64,000 bases of DNA from Nitrospira sp. BO4 (GCA_030144965.1 JAMPUU010000022.1:21195-85194); one strand, 5' to 3'; shown: positions 35,647 to 45,481, counted from the stretch's first letter. Numbers and translations are program-made. Notes: generated by a model from the letters alone, not told the origin.

Positions 35647-36624
35647 CTAGAACATAAAATAGGCGCCGGCTCCAAACGACTCGGTCTTCTGTGAGTAGAA
35701 GAACTGCCCATAAGGATTATATCCGTGATAGTAGTTGAAAAGAATCCGCAGGCGCTTGAATGATCCGGCCCGAGACATGTCGAAGCCCATGAGCAAGTTG
35801 GTGTTGATATACCAGGCCTGCTCTTCGACGGACTTAAAGTCCGCCGTCAGGACGGGCGAAAAGCGGATCGGATTCGAGAATAGACCAAACAGGTACGATC
35901 GTCCCACTGGCGTCGGTGTCCGCGCTTCGAAACCCCATTGCACGGTATTGCGGTCGATCTGGGAGGGTTGTCGATTGACCATCACCGCTCCTCCCCCGTA
36001 CAGACGCAGCCATTTCTGGACATCATAGGACACAATCATATCGACTTCTTCAAACTGGAGGCCGATCGACTGAAATCCAGGGTGAGCCCCCAGGAACTCA
36101 TCTCCAATGTGACTGCTCTGGTGATAAAAGCGCAGGCGTGCGGACCAGTTGCCATGGCGCCAGGTCAGCGGGATGCCCACGTTGAAGTCGACATTGATGA
36201 GTGCGGAATTCGACGTATCCAAATCAAATTGCGCGAAAATCCCCGTCAGGAGGCTGATTTGCCATCCATTACATCCGTTTCGCCTGGTATAGAATCCAAA
36301 ATTTTCTCCAATGCCGACCGACCCAATGTTCGCATTGGTCCGTTCATTTCGAGATTGCATGGATTGCCAGAGTGCAAAGAATTGCGGCTGCTTCGGATCG
36401 GCCAAGAGGGGACGAAACAGATCATCCGACGGAAACATCTCACTCGTGGCTTCCCCTTCCGAGAGTTCAGGAGGTTGCTGGTACCGGCAATCCAGTACCT
36501 CTTTCGGCGTCGAGTCATTCGGCTTCTTCTCGTTCGAATCATCAGCATAGGCCTGTCCTGCGAGCAGGCAGACGATAACCACGATCCCGATAATCCATCG
36601 TTCGACAGACACTCTGCGACCCAT
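35647..36624 (-). CDS. DUF1207 outer-membrane-like protein
   Basis: A 325-residue exported protein of the DUF1207 family, whose function is not established. The signal peptide (ending GQAYA) is followed by MFPSDDLFRPLLADPKQPQ, a family landmark. Alternating hydrophobic strands then follow, with FYHQSSHIGDEFLG and a terminal aromatic residue (AGAYFMF), consistent with an outer-membrane beta-barrel. GGGAGG lies 6 bases before the ATG. It could be confused with phospholipase A barrels, but no catalytic His-Ser-Asn pattern is evident. Confidence 0.78.
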   Translation of the reverse strand: MGRRVSVERWIIGIVVIVCLLAGQAYADDSNEKKPNDSTPKEVLDCRYQQPPELSEGEATSEMFPSDDLFRPLLADPKQPQFFALWQSMQSRNERTNANIGSVGIGENFGFYTRRNGCNGWQISLLTGIFAQFDLDTSNSALINVDFNVGIPLTWRHGNWSARLRFYHQSSHIGDEFLGAHPGFQSIGLQFEEVDMIVSYDVQKWLRLYGGGAVMVNRQPSQIDRNTVQWGFEARTPTPVGRSYLFGLFSNPIRFSPVLTADFKSVEEQAWYINTNLLMGFDMSRAGSFKRLRILFNYYHGYNPYGQFFYSQKTESFGAGAYFMF

Positions 36625-36733
36625 GAAATCCTCCCATCCAAAATTGTGCAGTACAGGCTGGACGCCGCTTCCAATAGCACATTTCGGATGGGAAATTCAC
36701 ATGGTTTTGTCGCGGTTCGCTTCGATTTTGCGG

Positions 36734-36750
36734 TGTGCCAAGGTGGCACA
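36734..36750. repeat. Palindrome upstream of the DUF1207 gene
   Basis: TGTGCCA and TGGCACA flank a 3-base centre (AGG), a perfect inverted repeat with 7-base arms. A second, weaker one (GTACA and TGTAC) lies at 36755-36771. Both lie in the 241-base space before the leftward DUF1207 gene and after phosphoketolase, where they could be an operator or a short hairpin. No U-run follows. Confidence 0.4.
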
Positions 36751-36865
36751 TTGAGTACATCCAGAGTGTACATGGCCATTCCGTCGCACTCCGAGAATGC
36801 AGACCCGGTCTGGTGACCATGACCGCAGCATCCACGAACGGGCGGACACATGGATCACTGCCTTG

Positions 36866-39262
36866 TCATGCATGGGGCCGCCGTACAGACTTCCTATTCC
36901 CACTCCACTTCCATCGACTGATCTCCGGCATATCTTCACCATGCTCCCTGATGTATTGCTTGTGCTCCACACGTTTGTCTCGTATGGCCTGCTTGGTATA
37001 GTCGGCCCGCGAGCCGCGCAGGGGTATCCGGTCGATGACGTCGACGACCAGATGAAACCGGTCGATATCGTTCATCACCGCCATGTCGAAAGGTGTCGTC
37101 GTGGTTCCCTCCTCCTTATACCCACGTACATGCAGGTTCTTGTGATTGGTCCGCCGGTACGTGAGCCGGTGAATCAGCCAGGGATAACCATGGAAGGCGA
37201 AAATGATCGGCTTGTCGATCGTAAAGAGCGCGTCAAAATCCCGGTCGGACAATCCGTTCGGATGCTCGGCCGGAGGCTGCAGCTTCATGAGATCCACCAC
37301 GTTGACCACGCGCACCTTCACGTCCGGTAAATATCGGCGCAGCAAGGAAACAGCGGCCAGCGTTTCCATCGTCGGGACATCGCCGCAACAGGCCATCACG
37401 ATATCCGGTTCGCTGTCCTTGTCGTTACTTGCCCATGCCCAAATGCCGATTCCCGCTGTGCAATGAGCGATCGCCTCGTTCATATTGAGCCATTGGGGAG
37501 CCGATTGCTTGCCGGCCACGATCACGTTGACATGGTTTCGGCTACGCAAGCAGTGATCCGTGACACATAACAGCGTATTGGCATCGGGCGGCAGATACAC
37601 TCTGATCACCTCGGCCTTCTTATTCACCACATGATCGATGAAGCCTGGATCTTGATGGCTGAAACCATTGTGATCCTGCCGCCAGACGTGAGACGACAGT
37701 AAATAGTTCAGCGAGGCGATCGGTCTTCGCCACGGAATATGGTCACAGACCTTCAGCCACTTGGCATGCTGATTGAACATCGAGTCGATGATGTGAATGA
37801 AGGCCTCATAACAGGAAAAAAATCCGTGTCGGCCCGTCAACAGGTAGCCTTCCAGCCACCCCTGACATTGGTGCTCACTCAGCATCTCCATGACCCGACC
37901 GTCCGGTGCCAGGTGGTCGTCATATGGATACCGCTCCGCCATCCAGGCTCGGTTCGTCACCTCCAATACGTCCTGCCAGCGGTTGGAATTGTTCTCGTCG
38001 GGACTGAAGAGACGGAAGTTCCGGCTGTCCATATTGAGCGCCATGGTGTCCCGCAGAAATGTCCCCATGACGCGGGTGGCCTGGGCTTCGACGGCACCCG
38101 GTTTTTTCACGGTGACGGCGTATCGGCGGAAATCGGGCAGACGCAAATCTTTAAGGAGAACTCCGCCGTTGGCGTGGAGATTCGCGCTCATCCGGCGTTC
38201 TCCCTTGGGCGCTAACTCAGCGAGCTCAGACTTGAATCGTCCTGTTTTGTCAAACAGCGTTTCCGGCTCATAACTTTTCATCCACCGCTCAAGAATCTTG
38301 ACATGGGCCGGTTTGTCCATGTCCCCCATCGGGACTTGATGGGACCGCCAGTAGTCTTCGGTCCGCTTGCCGTCGATCTCCGGCGGACAGGTCCAGCCTT
38401 TGGGTGTTCGAAGCACGATCATCGGCCAGATCGGTCGCTTTTCTGCACCTTTGCGGGCGGCGGCCCTTATCCGCCGGAGGTCCGTCACTACTGCGTCGAG
38501 CGTCGAGGCCATTACGTGATGCATGACGGAGGGGTCGTTGCCCTCGACGAAATAGGGACGATAGCCGTAACCGCGAAACAGGTCCTCCAATTCGTCACGG
38601 CTGATCCGCGCCAGGACCGCAGGACTCGCAATTTTGTACCCGTTCAGATGGAGGATGGGTAGAACGACGCCGTCAGTGACCGGGTTGAGAAACTTGTTGG
38701 AATGCCAGCTCGTCGCGAGCGGACCGGTTTCGGCCTCGCCGTCGCCGACCACGCAGGCGACGATCAGGTCGGGATTATCGAATGCGGCCCCGTACGCGTG
38801 GGACAGCGAGTATCCCAATTCGCCTCCTTCGTGGATGGAACCGGGCGTTTCCGGTGCCACATGGCTGGGAATGCCTCCCGGAAAAGAAAATTGCTTGAAC
38901 AGTCGCTTCAGGCCTTGTTCATCCTGCGACACGTTCGGATAGATTTCGCTGTAGGTCCCTTCGAGGTAGGTATTCGCGACAAGCCCCGGCCCCCCATGGC
39001 CGGGCCCGGCGATATAGATCATGTTGAGGTCGTGCTGCTTGATGATCCGGTTGAGATGCACATAGATGAAGTTCAAGCCCGGCGTCGTTCCCCAATGACC
39101 AAGCAAGCGCGGTTTGATGTGGGCGCGCGTCAGCGGTTTCGTCAGCAGCGGATTGTCGTACAGATAGATTTGACCGACGGACAAATAATTCGCCGCCCGC
39201 CAATAGGCATCCATCTTCTTCAGGAGGTCAGGACTCACTGATGTCTTGGTTTTGCGCGCCAT
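36866..39262 (-). CDS. xfp: Phosphoketolase
   Basis: A 798-residue thiamine-diphosphate enzyme that cleaves xylulose 5-phosphate and/or fructose 6-phosphate with phosphate to acetyl phosphate plus an aldose phosphate. Family signatures are [38 protein letters not shown] and [19 protein letters not shown]. Length is exactly that of the family. It lies 9 bases downstream of ackA, so acetyl phosphate made here is turned to acetate and ATP by the partner enzyme, or the pair runs in reverse toward acetyl-CoA supply. Whether it accepts both sugar phosphates cannot be read from the sequence. Confidence 0.95.
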   Translation of the reverse strand: MARKTKTSVSPDLLKKMDAYWRAANYLSVGQIYLYDNPLLTKPLTRAHIKPRLLGHWGTTPGLNFIYVHLNRIIKQHDLNMIYIAGPGHGGPGLVANTYLEGTYSEIYPNVSQDEQGLKRLFKQFSFPGGIPSHVAPETPGSIHEGGELGYSLSHAYGAAFDNPDLIVACVVGDGEAETGPLATSWHSNKFLNPVTDGVVLPILHLNGYKIASPAVLARISRDELEDLFRGYGYRPYFVEGNDPSVMHHVMASTLDAVVTDLRRIRAAARKGAEKRPIWPMIVLRTPKGWTCPPEIDGKRTEDYWRSHQVPMGDMDKPAHVKILERWMKSYEPETLFDKTGRFKSELAELAPKGERRMSANLHANGGVLLKDLRLPDFRRYAVTVKKPGAVEAQATRVMGTFLRDTMALNMDSRNFRLFSPDENNSNRWQDVLEVTNRAWMAERYPYDDHLAPDGRVMEMLSEHQCQGWLEGYLLTGRHGFFSCYEAFIHIIDSMFNQHAKWLKVCDHIPWRRPIASLNYLLSSHVWRQDHNGFSHQDPGFIDHVVNKKAEVIRVYLPPDANTLLCVTDHCLRSRNHVNVIVAGKQSAPQWLNMNEAIAHCTAGIGIWAWASNDKDSEPDIVMACCGDVPTMETLAAVSLLRRYLPDVKVRVVNVVDLMKLQPPAEHPNGLSDRDFDALFTIDKPIIFAFHGYPWLIHRLTYRRTNHKNLHVRGYKEEGTTTTPFDMAVMNDIDRFHLVVDVIDRIPLRGSRADYTKQAIRDKRVEHKQYIREHGEDMPEISRWKWSGNRKSVRRPHA

Positions 39263-39271
39263 GCTTCCTCA

Positions 39272-40480
39272 CTACGTTGTAGGGTTGACTCCGAGCAACC
39301 GAATGATCGATTCCGCAATCTCACGTTCTTCGTCCGTATGCATCACGCGAATCGTCACGGGGGATGCCTGTTTGGATATCACCGGGGCGTTGGCCTCGTT
39401 GGGCGTCGCATCGACGACGATGCCGAGAAATTCCAAGCCGTCGCAGATGCGTGCGCGAATCACCGGAGCATGCTCTCCGATCCCGGCGCTGAAGACCAAG
39501 GTGTCCAATCCGCCCAGCACCGCTGCCAACGCGCCGATCCATTTTCGAGATTGATAACAAAACAACTCAACCGCCTCGGCTGCCCGCGGATCACGCTGCT
39601 CTTGATTGAGCAAGTCCCGCATATCAGAACTGATCTCCGAAACTCCGAGCAAGCCCGATTCGGTATTCACCATCCGGTGAAACCGCTCGACGGTCATGCC
39701 TTCTGTTCGCGCCAAGTAAGGAAGCACCCCCGGATCAAGATCTCCGGACCGACGGCTCATCGGCAGGCCGGAAACAGGAGTGAAGCCCATCGTGGTATCG
39801 ACACTCTGGCCATTGTTGACCGCGACCATGCTTGCTCCGTTTCCAAGATGAGCCAGAATGATACGACCGTTTGCTTCACCCGGCTTTCCAACTCTGGCCA
39901 GCTCTTTCATGAGAAAGGCATAGGACAACCCGTGGAATCCGTATCGTTGCAGCCCCAGCTTCTCATATCGCCGGGGAATCGGAAGCCGGTAGGCCATGCG
40001 CGGCATGCTACGGTGGAAGGCGGTATCGAAACAGGCAACCTGCGGGAGGTCAGGATACCGTTGCGCAAACCCCTTGATCAATTCGATCTCAGCCGGGAGA
40101 TGCTCTGGGTCAAAAGGGCTCAATCGCTGCAACTCTTCTATGACAGCGGGGGTTATCATTTGGGATTCACGATAATGTCTGCCACCATGCACTACCCGAT
40201 GTCCGATCGCGCGGAGTGGATGATGCGCGAGCATCTCTTTGACACAATCCAATAGAGGGTCGATACAAGCCAAGTGATGAGAAACTTGGAACTTCCGACT
40301 TTCGGCGGCATCCGCGTCGCTACGAGTCCATGTCAATGTTCCATCCGGTGATCCGATGCGGTCGATTGATCCGGACACAACACGGACCGGCGTATCCCCG
40401 GCTCGAAAGAGCGAGAACTTGAGTGAGGACGACCCTCCATTGATCGCTAAGATCGAACCGACAGAATCCGACTGTGTCAT
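39272..40480 (-). CDS. ackA: Acetate kinase
   Basis: A 402-residue acetate kinase that interconverts acetyl phosphate and ADP with acetate and ATP. Landmarks are ILAINGGSSSLKFSLF, the phosphate-binding GHRVVHGG, and YGFHGLSYAFL, plus HLGNGAS and FSAGIGEH. Length is normal. The gene comes first in the leftward ackA-xfp operon, with the phosphoketolase only 9 bases behind. No phosphotransacetylase lies nearby, so acetyl-CoA would have to be formed from acetate by a synthetase such as the one at the left end of the window. Confidence 0.95.
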   Translation of the reverse strand: MTQSDSVGSILAINGGSSSLKFSLFRAGDTPVRVVSGSIDRIGSPDGTLTWTRSDADAAESRKFQVSHHLACIDPLLDCVKEMLAHHPLRAIGHRVVHGGRHYRESQMITPAVIEELQRLSPFDPEHLPAEIELIKGFAQRYPDLPQVACFDTAFHRSMPRMAYRLPIPRRYEKLGLQRYGFHGLSYAFLMKELARVGKPGEANGRIILAHLGNGASMVAVNNGQSVDTTMGFTPVSGLPMSRRSGDLDPGVLPYLARTEGMTVERFHRMVNTESGLLGVSEISSDMRDLLNQEQRDPRAAEAVELFCYQSRKWIGALAAVLGGLDTLVFSAGIGEHAPVIRARICDGLEFLGIVVDATPNEANAPVISKQASPVTIRVMHTDEEREIAESIIRLLGVNPTT

Positions 40481-40926
40481 GCTCGCTTCCTGATCCGTAG
40501 TTTACATAACCGCGACATCAACTGCGATGCAGACGCATTCTAAACACCTCGCCTCAATGGTGTTGCGCATGGCTGCTTAAATGGCATCGCACAGGCTCAG
40601 TTTCTGTTCGAGAAGAGGTATCTCGGATTCCTCCACGGCAATTACCAACTGCGAGCAGCTCTGCGACGAAGCCGTATCATCATATGCCTTAAGAGAGTTG
40701 AATGAATGTCTTCCACGCTTCCGGGAGAACTGCAAGGAGAGAGTTGATGGGGTAAACAGGGCATCTATGGCGGATTTCGATTGGACAATTGATGAGTTGA
40801 GACCTACCGACGGTGGGCCTGAGAACCAATAGACTTGGACTGAGTGGTAGCCATGGCTGTTGCATAAGGCCATAGACCAGGAGGGCGTTTTGCGTACCGA
40901 AGGAAAGGAAGACCAGCCATCGTCTA
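40481..40926. other. Intergenic region upstream of ackA with no convincing gene
   Basis: These 446 bases are somewhat lower in GC than the neighbours. Open frames of 83 codons (plus) and 98 codons (minus) overlap each other and neither has a ribosome binding site or recognisable motif. The ackA promoter probably lies here. I cannot support a gene. Confidence 0.5.
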
Positions 40927-41394
40927 CTACACGGCGTGACGCATGCCGGAGCTACTCGCGTCGGTGACCTTGCTGACCGCCTGAGAAATTACACGATACA
41001 GCTGCTCATGCGCGGCCCCCTTGTCGAGCAATGTATGGGCACCGGCATTCGACATCGCCTCTTGATTCTTCTTTCCCACGTTGAATGAGAGGCCGATGAC
41101 ATGCAAGTCAGGATGTTTTCGCATGATGCGTCCTGTCGCTTCAATCCCGTCCATCCCCGGCATGTTGATGTCCATTACGACCACCGCCGGCTTCAACCGG
41201 TCCACCTGCTTCACTGCCTCCTCTCCATTTGCCGCCTCACCCACTAGGGTAATATCGACGAAACGATCAAGCGACTTTCGCAATGCCTGGCGGACGAGGA
41301 AGTGGTCATCCACCAGCAGGACACGAATGGGTCTCAGTGGCTTCTGGTGATAGGTCGAACGCTGAGTACGATGAGCGACGGCATGTGCCGGCAT
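40927..41394 (-). CDS. Stand-alone response regulator receiver protein
   Basis: A 155-residue receiver-domain protein without an output domain. The phospho-acceptor aspartate is in VVVMDINMPGMDG, the acidic pair in LLVDDHFLVRQAL, and the switch Thr/Ser and Lys positions fall in VIGLSFNVG and TLLDKGAA. It resembles the receiver of NarL/FixJ regulators whose HTH has been lost or was never present. AGGAGG lies 5 bases before the ATG. A sensor kinase and a NarL-type regulator follow upstream (42465-44674), so it may compete for or relay phosphate in that system. Confidence 0.88.
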   Translation of the reverse strand: MPAHAVAHRTQRSTYHQKPLRPIRVLLVDDHFLVRQALRKSLDRFVDITLVGEAANGEEAVKQVDRLKPAVVVMDINMPGMDGIEATGRIMRKHPDLHVIGLSFNVGKKNQEAMSNAGAHTLLDKGAAHEQLYRVISQAVSKVTDASSSGMRHAV

Positions 41395-41418
41395 AGGGAC
41401 CTCCTATCGGTAAGGCAA

Positions 41419-41664
41419 TTACTTCTGACTGAGATACGGATCATCGATCTCGGTGCAGCATTCAAGGCAACGAACCTTGCCCGTTCGTTTGCCGCTTCTG
41501 GTCAGGACATCAGCGATGAGGCGCTGATGTGTGCAGCCCATTTTTCGGGCGGCGACACCAATCTCCGGTTCGGCGTTCTGAATCACCTGCATTTCCATTG
41601 ATGGCTCAAATATCTCCACACGAATCGCATTGTCATTTTGGGGTACATGCAGATGTCGGTTCAC
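41419..41664 (-). CDS. Small hypothetical protein
   Basis: An 81-residue protein that I do not recognise. It has a C-terminal CLECCTEI cluster, reminiscent of a half zinc-binding site, and MGCTHQRLIADVL. No signal peptide or membrane segment. GTG start with AGGA about 6 bases upstream. It lies 24 bases upstream of the receiver gene in the same direction, so the two are probably co-transcribed. Metal binding is conjecture. Confidence 0.5.
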   Translation of the reverse strand: MNRHLHVPQNDNAIRVEIFEPSMEMQVIQNAEPEIGVAARKMGCTHQRLIADVLTRSGKRTGKVRCLECCTEIDDPYLSQK

Positions 41665-41739
41665 TGGAGATCCTCAGACCAGGTACTCATGAGGCCGAAT
41701 AGCGACACATCCTAAGGCGTGTGCTCGCTTACGGTAAGA

Positions 41740-42009
41740 CTAAGTAATGCCCTGCTGAACTATCCGAGGGTGAACAGGCGAAACGTCCACACGCGTGTCT
41801 CCTGCAGGACGATAGGTTTGTATCCTGTAGGTCCTATCGGCATCCAATGTCACACGGATCTCTTCCCTCCGGCTTAGCTGATCAATGGCTAGGAACACCT
41901 GATTCCAGGTCAAGTCCGGACAGAGTGCCACAATTTCTTCCATGAGACACGCCGTGCCCTGCTGCTCCAGTGCGATTCGAACTCGATCAACGAACGCGTC
42001 TGTAGCCAT
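41740..42009 (-). CDS. Small winged-helix-like hypothetical protein
   Basis: An 89-residue protein. The part from about residue 18 to 66 (LTWNQVFLAIDQLSRREEI, then VTLDADRTYRIQTYR) has the helix-turn-helix-wing rhythm of small winged-helix domains, but this is an impression from the pattern only. GGTAGG sits 6 bases before the ATG. It is followed by the small Cys-containing gene and the receiver gene, all leftward, and could be a DNA-binding partner of the receiver. Confidence 0.55.
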   Translation of the reverse strand: MATDAFVDRVRIALEQQGTACLMEEIVALCPDLTWNQVFLAIDQLSRREEIRVTLDADRTYRIQTYRPAGDTRVDVSPVHPRIVQQGIT

Positions 42010-42464
42010 GAGTCACCTACCTTTCTCATGCCTTCGGGCGGTTTACCTTTTCTAATACAGAGAGGAATACGTAGAAAACTAGGAGTTGCCCCAGTTTTCA
42101 AGGCGAATGTTGCCGGCCAGTGCGAGCGGGCTTTCTAGGGGAGGGCTCTGCTGCGTATTAATTAAATGGGATGAAAAATGATCGGGTGGTGGATATGAGC
42201 AACCAACGGTCGACTTCTCATGCCTGGCTTCTTCTATGGGGGCCGAACCTACAAGAGCACCATATGGCCAACTAGGAGTTGGCTCTATTTCCAACACTAA
42301 TTTTGCTGGGAGTAGAGTCACATGCCTGGGTTTCACCCTTGGTCGCCAGTCTATGAGAGACAACGCTAAGGCCAGGAGAGTGCGTCCAGTTAGCGATTGA
42401 ATCTAAAATCACACGTTCGGTGAACTATTTCTCGCAGCGGAGCCGGAGCTGTGACCGAACAGGG
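42010..42464. other. Intergenic region with palindrome, no convincing gene
   Basis: These 455 bases hold a 94-codon open frame on the minus strand starting at TTG, with no ribosome binding site and no known motif. A perfect inverted repeat, GCCAACT and AGTTGGC around a 3-base centre AGG, lies at 42267-42283, and its core AACTAGGAGTTG recurs at 42077-42088. These may be operator copies or a hairpin after the response regulator gene. Confidence 0.45.
42267..42283. repeat. Palindrome with a second partial copy 190 bases away
   Basis: GCCAACT-AGG-AGTTGGC is a perfect 7+3+7 inverted repeat. The 12-base core AACTAGGAGTTG occurs again at 42077-42088, in front of the small winged-helix-like gene. 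Two copies of a palindrome on one intergenic stretch suggest a regulator-binding site. Confidence 0.4.
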
Positions 42465-43121
42465 CTAGGGCTGTTCGTGAGTCAGTCCTTGCGCAATGGC
42501 GTACCGCACTAGCTCCGTCGTCGTGTGAATGTCCAACTCCTTCATCAAGCAGTTTTTGTGGAACTCGACGGTCTTCACGGAGAGCTTCAGTAGCTCGGCA
42601 ACCTCTTTTGTTCTCTTGCCTTCGCCGATCAATTGCAACACTTCGCGCTGCCGAGGTGTCAATTCGGCAATGGACCCCTTGACGGACGGTCCTTCTTCAG
42701 CCTTCAGGGCTTTCTCGATGACCGGCTTGGCGATGGACGGAGTCAGATAGTATTTTCCCTGCAGAACGGCCTCGATCGCCTGCGGTAATTCTGAGACGGC
42801 GGATTGTTTCAACAGATAGCCGTTGCCCCCGGCTTTGAACGCTTCGGTGGCATACTGCGGACTCGCATGCATGGTGAGAAAAAGGAGTTTCACATCGGGC
42901 TGCAATTTCTTGAGTCGCCGCACCGCATCCAGACCATTCAAGAGCGGCATGGATATATCGACTAGAATCAAGTCCGGTTTAGACCGCTCCGCCGCCTCGA
43001 GCAAGGCTCGGCCATCCTCTACCATCCCCACCACGTCGTACCGTTCCTCGAGCAATTTACGCACACCGGCCAGCAAGATGGAATGATCGTCAGCCATCAA
43101 CACACGAGGCTTCTTCATCAT
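42465..43121 (-). CDS. NarL/FixJ-family response regulator
   Basis: A 218-residue two-domain regulator. The receiver has VLMADDHSILLAGV and the phospho-acceptor in ILVDISMPLLNG; the LuxR-type HTH is at about residues 150-205 (LTPRQREVLQLIGEGKRTKE, then LKLSVKTVEFHK). GGGAG lies 5 bases before the first of two ATGs. It follows the histidine kinase at 43193-44674 after 71 bases, so they form a cognate NarX/NarL-like pair. Target genes cannot be read, but the neighbouring palindromes at 42077 and 42267 are candidates. Confidence 0.93.
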   Translation of the reverse strand: MMKKPRVLMADDHSILLAGVRKLLEERYDVVGMVEDGRALLEAAERSKPDLILVDISMPLLNGLDAVRRLKKLQPDVKLLFLTMHASPQYATEAFKAGGNGYLLKQSAVSELPQAIEAVLQGKYYLTPSIAKPVIEKALKAEEGPSVKGSIAELTPRQREVLQLIGEGKRTKEVAELLKLSVKTVEFHKNCLMKELDIHTTTELVRYAIAQGLTHEQP

Positions 43122-43192
43122 GGTTGCTCCCTTAGGCTCACCATTTAACGAGGCACCTGTCTTGATGCACGCTGTACCTGTTCTGTAAGCAG

Positions 43193-44674
43193 TCAGTCGT
43201 CGCCAATCACGTCAGGGAGCGACACCCAGGCCTCGACCTCCGTGCCATCTCCCGGTTTCGTTCTCACGTGAAATGTGCCATGGAGGGCCTTCACACGCTC
43301 CGCCATGCTGGTTAAGCCCAACCCGTCCAGTTTACCGACGTTCTGAAATTGCTCAAACCCGCACCCGTCATCAACAACGGATATTCCAACAGTGCGCCCC
43401 GCTCGAATGAGACGGACCAGGACGTTGGTGGCTTCGGCGTGTTTCCTGACGTTTTGCAGACTTTCCTGCAACACGCGATAGAGGCACGTGGCGTGCTCGA
43501 GCGGAATGGGAGTTCGCAAGTCTCGCACGACAATCTCCGTGGCCAATCCGGTTCTCGCGGAGAACTCCTCCACATATTCTCTGGCGGCTGCTTCAAGGCC
43601 CGCATGCTCGAGAAGGGAGGGATGAAGTTGATGCGCCAGGCGTTGTAGATCGGTCGTGAGCTGTTCCGCCTTATCCCCTAACTGCTTGAGGTGCCAAGAG
43701 TTCAATGCATCAGACTCAGAAGCCTGAAGAATGGATCTGCTTTGAAGGTCAATGGTCAGCGCCGCGAGCCGCTGCGTAAAATCGTCGTGCAGATCGCGGG
43801 CAATCCGTTTCCGCTCCTGTTCTTGCGCCGTCAGAAGTTTCTCCGTGAGGTCTTGTAACTGTGCTTGCTGAATGCGCAGCTCTTTCTGGTTCTGCAGTAA
43901 GGCCAGACTGCCCTTTTTTCGGTCGGTGATGTCCTCTGTAAAAATGACGATGCCGCCCACACGACCAGAGTGCATTTGCCAAGGTCTCACTTCCCAGCAG
44001 AGCCATTGTTCAGACCCATCGGCTCGCTCGAAGCGGTCTTCTTCCTCGCGCACAATCTCGCCGGCCAACCCTTGCTTATGCGCGACCTTCAATCGCGCCG
44101 GAAGGTCGGGGAAGATTTCATAATGCGAACGGCCGATAATCTGCTTGTCCCATAAGCCATAGTGGTCTATCCAACGGCGGCTGACGGCGAGATATTGCAT
44201 GTCTCGGTCGAACATGGCAAGCGCCACCGGCGCATGTTCGATGAAGATGCGCAGTCGCTCCTCACTCTCATGCCTCGCCTGTTGCGCCATCTGGATCTGC
44301 CGTGCAGATTGCTTCTGAGTGATGACGAGCCAGGCGATGCCCAAGAGCAGGGTCGTCGTCATCGCTCGATTTGGGCTATCGTGTTGCGTGACCACGGTCT
44401 GGCTTAGTGCTGCTCCTAACCATGTGAGCAGGACGGTGCTACTGGCTGTGACGATTGTGCTTGGTAACTCAGGGTTCAGTCGAGTGAGAAGGATTGGGAG
44501 CGTAAAGAAAATCGGTACCGCATAGCCTGGTGGTGCCCACACATCGCAAACAAACACGACGATCGTTGTGACTACCGTTGGGACAAGCCAACCTCTTGAC
44601 GGCATGCCATCTACCGGAACTGTCACTTGTTCTGCTCCTATCCCCAACAGTGCCGTGGTCCGATCGCTGGACAT
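43193..44674 (-). CDS. Membrane sensor histidine kinase (NarX/DegS type) with PAS domain
   Basis: A 493-residue kinase. Residues about 28-120 hold four to five hydrophobic segments without a large periplasmic loop, so the signal is likely sensed in the membrane. A PAS domain follows (about 135-265, IEHAPVALAMFDRDMQYLAV). The HisKA_3 dimerisation box carries the phospho-acceptor H296 in ARDLHDDFTQRL, and the C-terminal HATPase has DDGCGFEQF and GLGLTSMAERV. The cognate regulator is downstream. A PDZ protein gene is transcribed divergently from the shared upstream region. Confidence 0.92.
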   Translation of the reverse strand: MSSDRTTALLGIGAEQVTVPVDGMPSRGWLVPTVVTTIVVFVCDVWAPPGYAVPIFFTLPILLTRLNPELPSTIVTASSTVLLTWLGAALSQTVVTQHDSPNRAMTTTLLLGIAWLVITQKQSARQIQMAQQARHESEERLRIFIEHAPVALAMFDRDMQYLAVSRRWIDHYGLWDKQIIGRSHYEIFPDLPARLKVAHKQGLAGEIVREEEDRFERADGSEQWLCWEVRPWQMHSGRVGGIVIFTEDITDRKKGSLALLQNQKELRIQQAQLQDLTEKLLTAQEQERKRIARDLHDDFTQRLAALTIDLQSRSILQASESDALNSWHLKQLGDKAEQLTTDLQRLAHQLHPSLLEHAGLEAAAREYVEEFSARTGLATEIVVRDLRTPIPLEHATCLYRVLQESLQNVRKHAEATNVLVRLIRAGRTVGISVVDDGCGFEQFQNVGKLDGLGLTSMAERVKALHGTFHVRTKPGDGTEVEAWVSLPDVIGDD

Positions 44675-44971
44675 TAAAAACTACCCCTTCTCCATAAGCT
44701 TCCACCGGCAGAGGCCACCGTAATAGAGCGTATGGAACACCCTGGCACCCTGGGCCAAGGAATCTATTCTAGGTTCCTAGGCAAACACCTAGCAAGGGGT
44801 GAACGATGGCACCAAGGTGCTGGGTTTTGAGCTCGGTAGACGTTCTAATGTCCACTTAACCTTCTTCTCATGGACACGTGGTAGCGTGATCAAGGTCCTA
44901 TCCACGGTCCGGTCGAATGGGAACATCGATAAAGCGTACTTTCTTAACCACAACAAATCGGAGGATTGCAT

Positions 44972-45424
44972 ATGCGGAACAGATACATTGCTGTCATGGC
45001 AGGTGTCATATTCAGTCTATTATTGAGCAGTCCGCTTCGGGCTGCAGATCAACAAGATCAGGCATCGCCTGCTCCTACAGAGGGAGCCGGTGTAATCGGT
45101 ATTTCGCTCCACCTCGGGGCCGACCGTGTCGGCGACCCGGCAACGTTATATGTCGGCAGAGTGCATCAGGAGGGACCGGCCCAAAAAGCTGGGCTGAAGC
45201 ACGGAGACGAGCTGGTGAGCGTGGACGGAGTCGCAGTCTCGGGAAAGACTTACGAGCAGGTGGTGAAGATGATTCGAGGTGAAGCGGGGACGAGTGTGAA
45301 ATTGGCGGTGAAGCGGGAGGGAACTCCTCAGGAGATTTCAGTCACCCGAATCGCCGGTGAAAAATTGATGAAGAGCCCGGGGGATCACGGCGCTTACAAG
45401 GACAAGCCGCACCCCCAGCCGTAA
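44972..45424 (+). CDS. Exported PDZ-domain protein
   Basis: A 150-residue periplasmic protein: signal peptide (about residues 1-25, ending PLRAA), then one PDZ domain (LYVGRVHQEGPAQKAGLKHG, then KMIRGEAGTSVKLAVKREG). There is no protease domain, so it should be a binding or scaffold protein for the envelope. GGAGG lies 7 bases before the ATG at 44972. The 297-base space upstream is shared with the divergent sensor kinase and has several CTAG-containing short inverted words. Confidence 0.85.
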   Translation: MRNRYIAVMAGVIFSLLLSSPLRAADQQDQASPAPTEGAGVIGISLHLGADRVGDPATLYVGRVHQEGPAQKAGLKHGDELVSVDGVAVSGKTYEQVVKMIRGEAGTSVKLAVKREGTPQEISVTRIAGEKLMKSPGDHGAYKDKPHPQP

Positions 45425-45442
45425 GCCGTGTGCGTTTCGTTT

Positions 45443-45481
45443 GCCCGGCGTACTCCTGCATCGATCCGAGAGACGCCGGGC
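45443..45481 (+). terminator. Stem-loop after the PDZ gene
   Basis: GCCCGGCGT at 45443-45451 and ACGCCGGGC at 45473-45481 make a perfect 9-base GC-rich stem with a 21-base loop, 19 bases after the stop of the PDZ gene. No U-run follows, so it would be a weak or Rho-assisted terminator, or a stem protecting the mRNA. The remaining space up to 45674 has no gene that I can support. Confidence 0.4.

Noticed and set aside
35647..36624. Outer-membrane phospholipase A (PldA)
   Set aside because: The sequence follows the DUF1207 pattern, and no PldA catalytic motif could be found.
40577..40873. Open frames of 98 codons (minus) and 83 codons (plus) upstream of ackA
   Set aside because: They overlap each other, have no ribosome binding site and no recognisable motif, so they are more likely chance frames in a promoter region.
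42079..42363. 94-codon open frame on the minus strand after the NarL-like gene
   Set aside because: It begins at TTG without a ribosome binding site and its sequence has no domain-like pattern; the region looks regulatory.
44801..44820. Possible sigma54 -24/-12 element TGGCACCAAGGTGCT before the PDZ gene
   Set aside because: The spacing between the GG and GC elements is one base too short and the TTGC core is incomplete.
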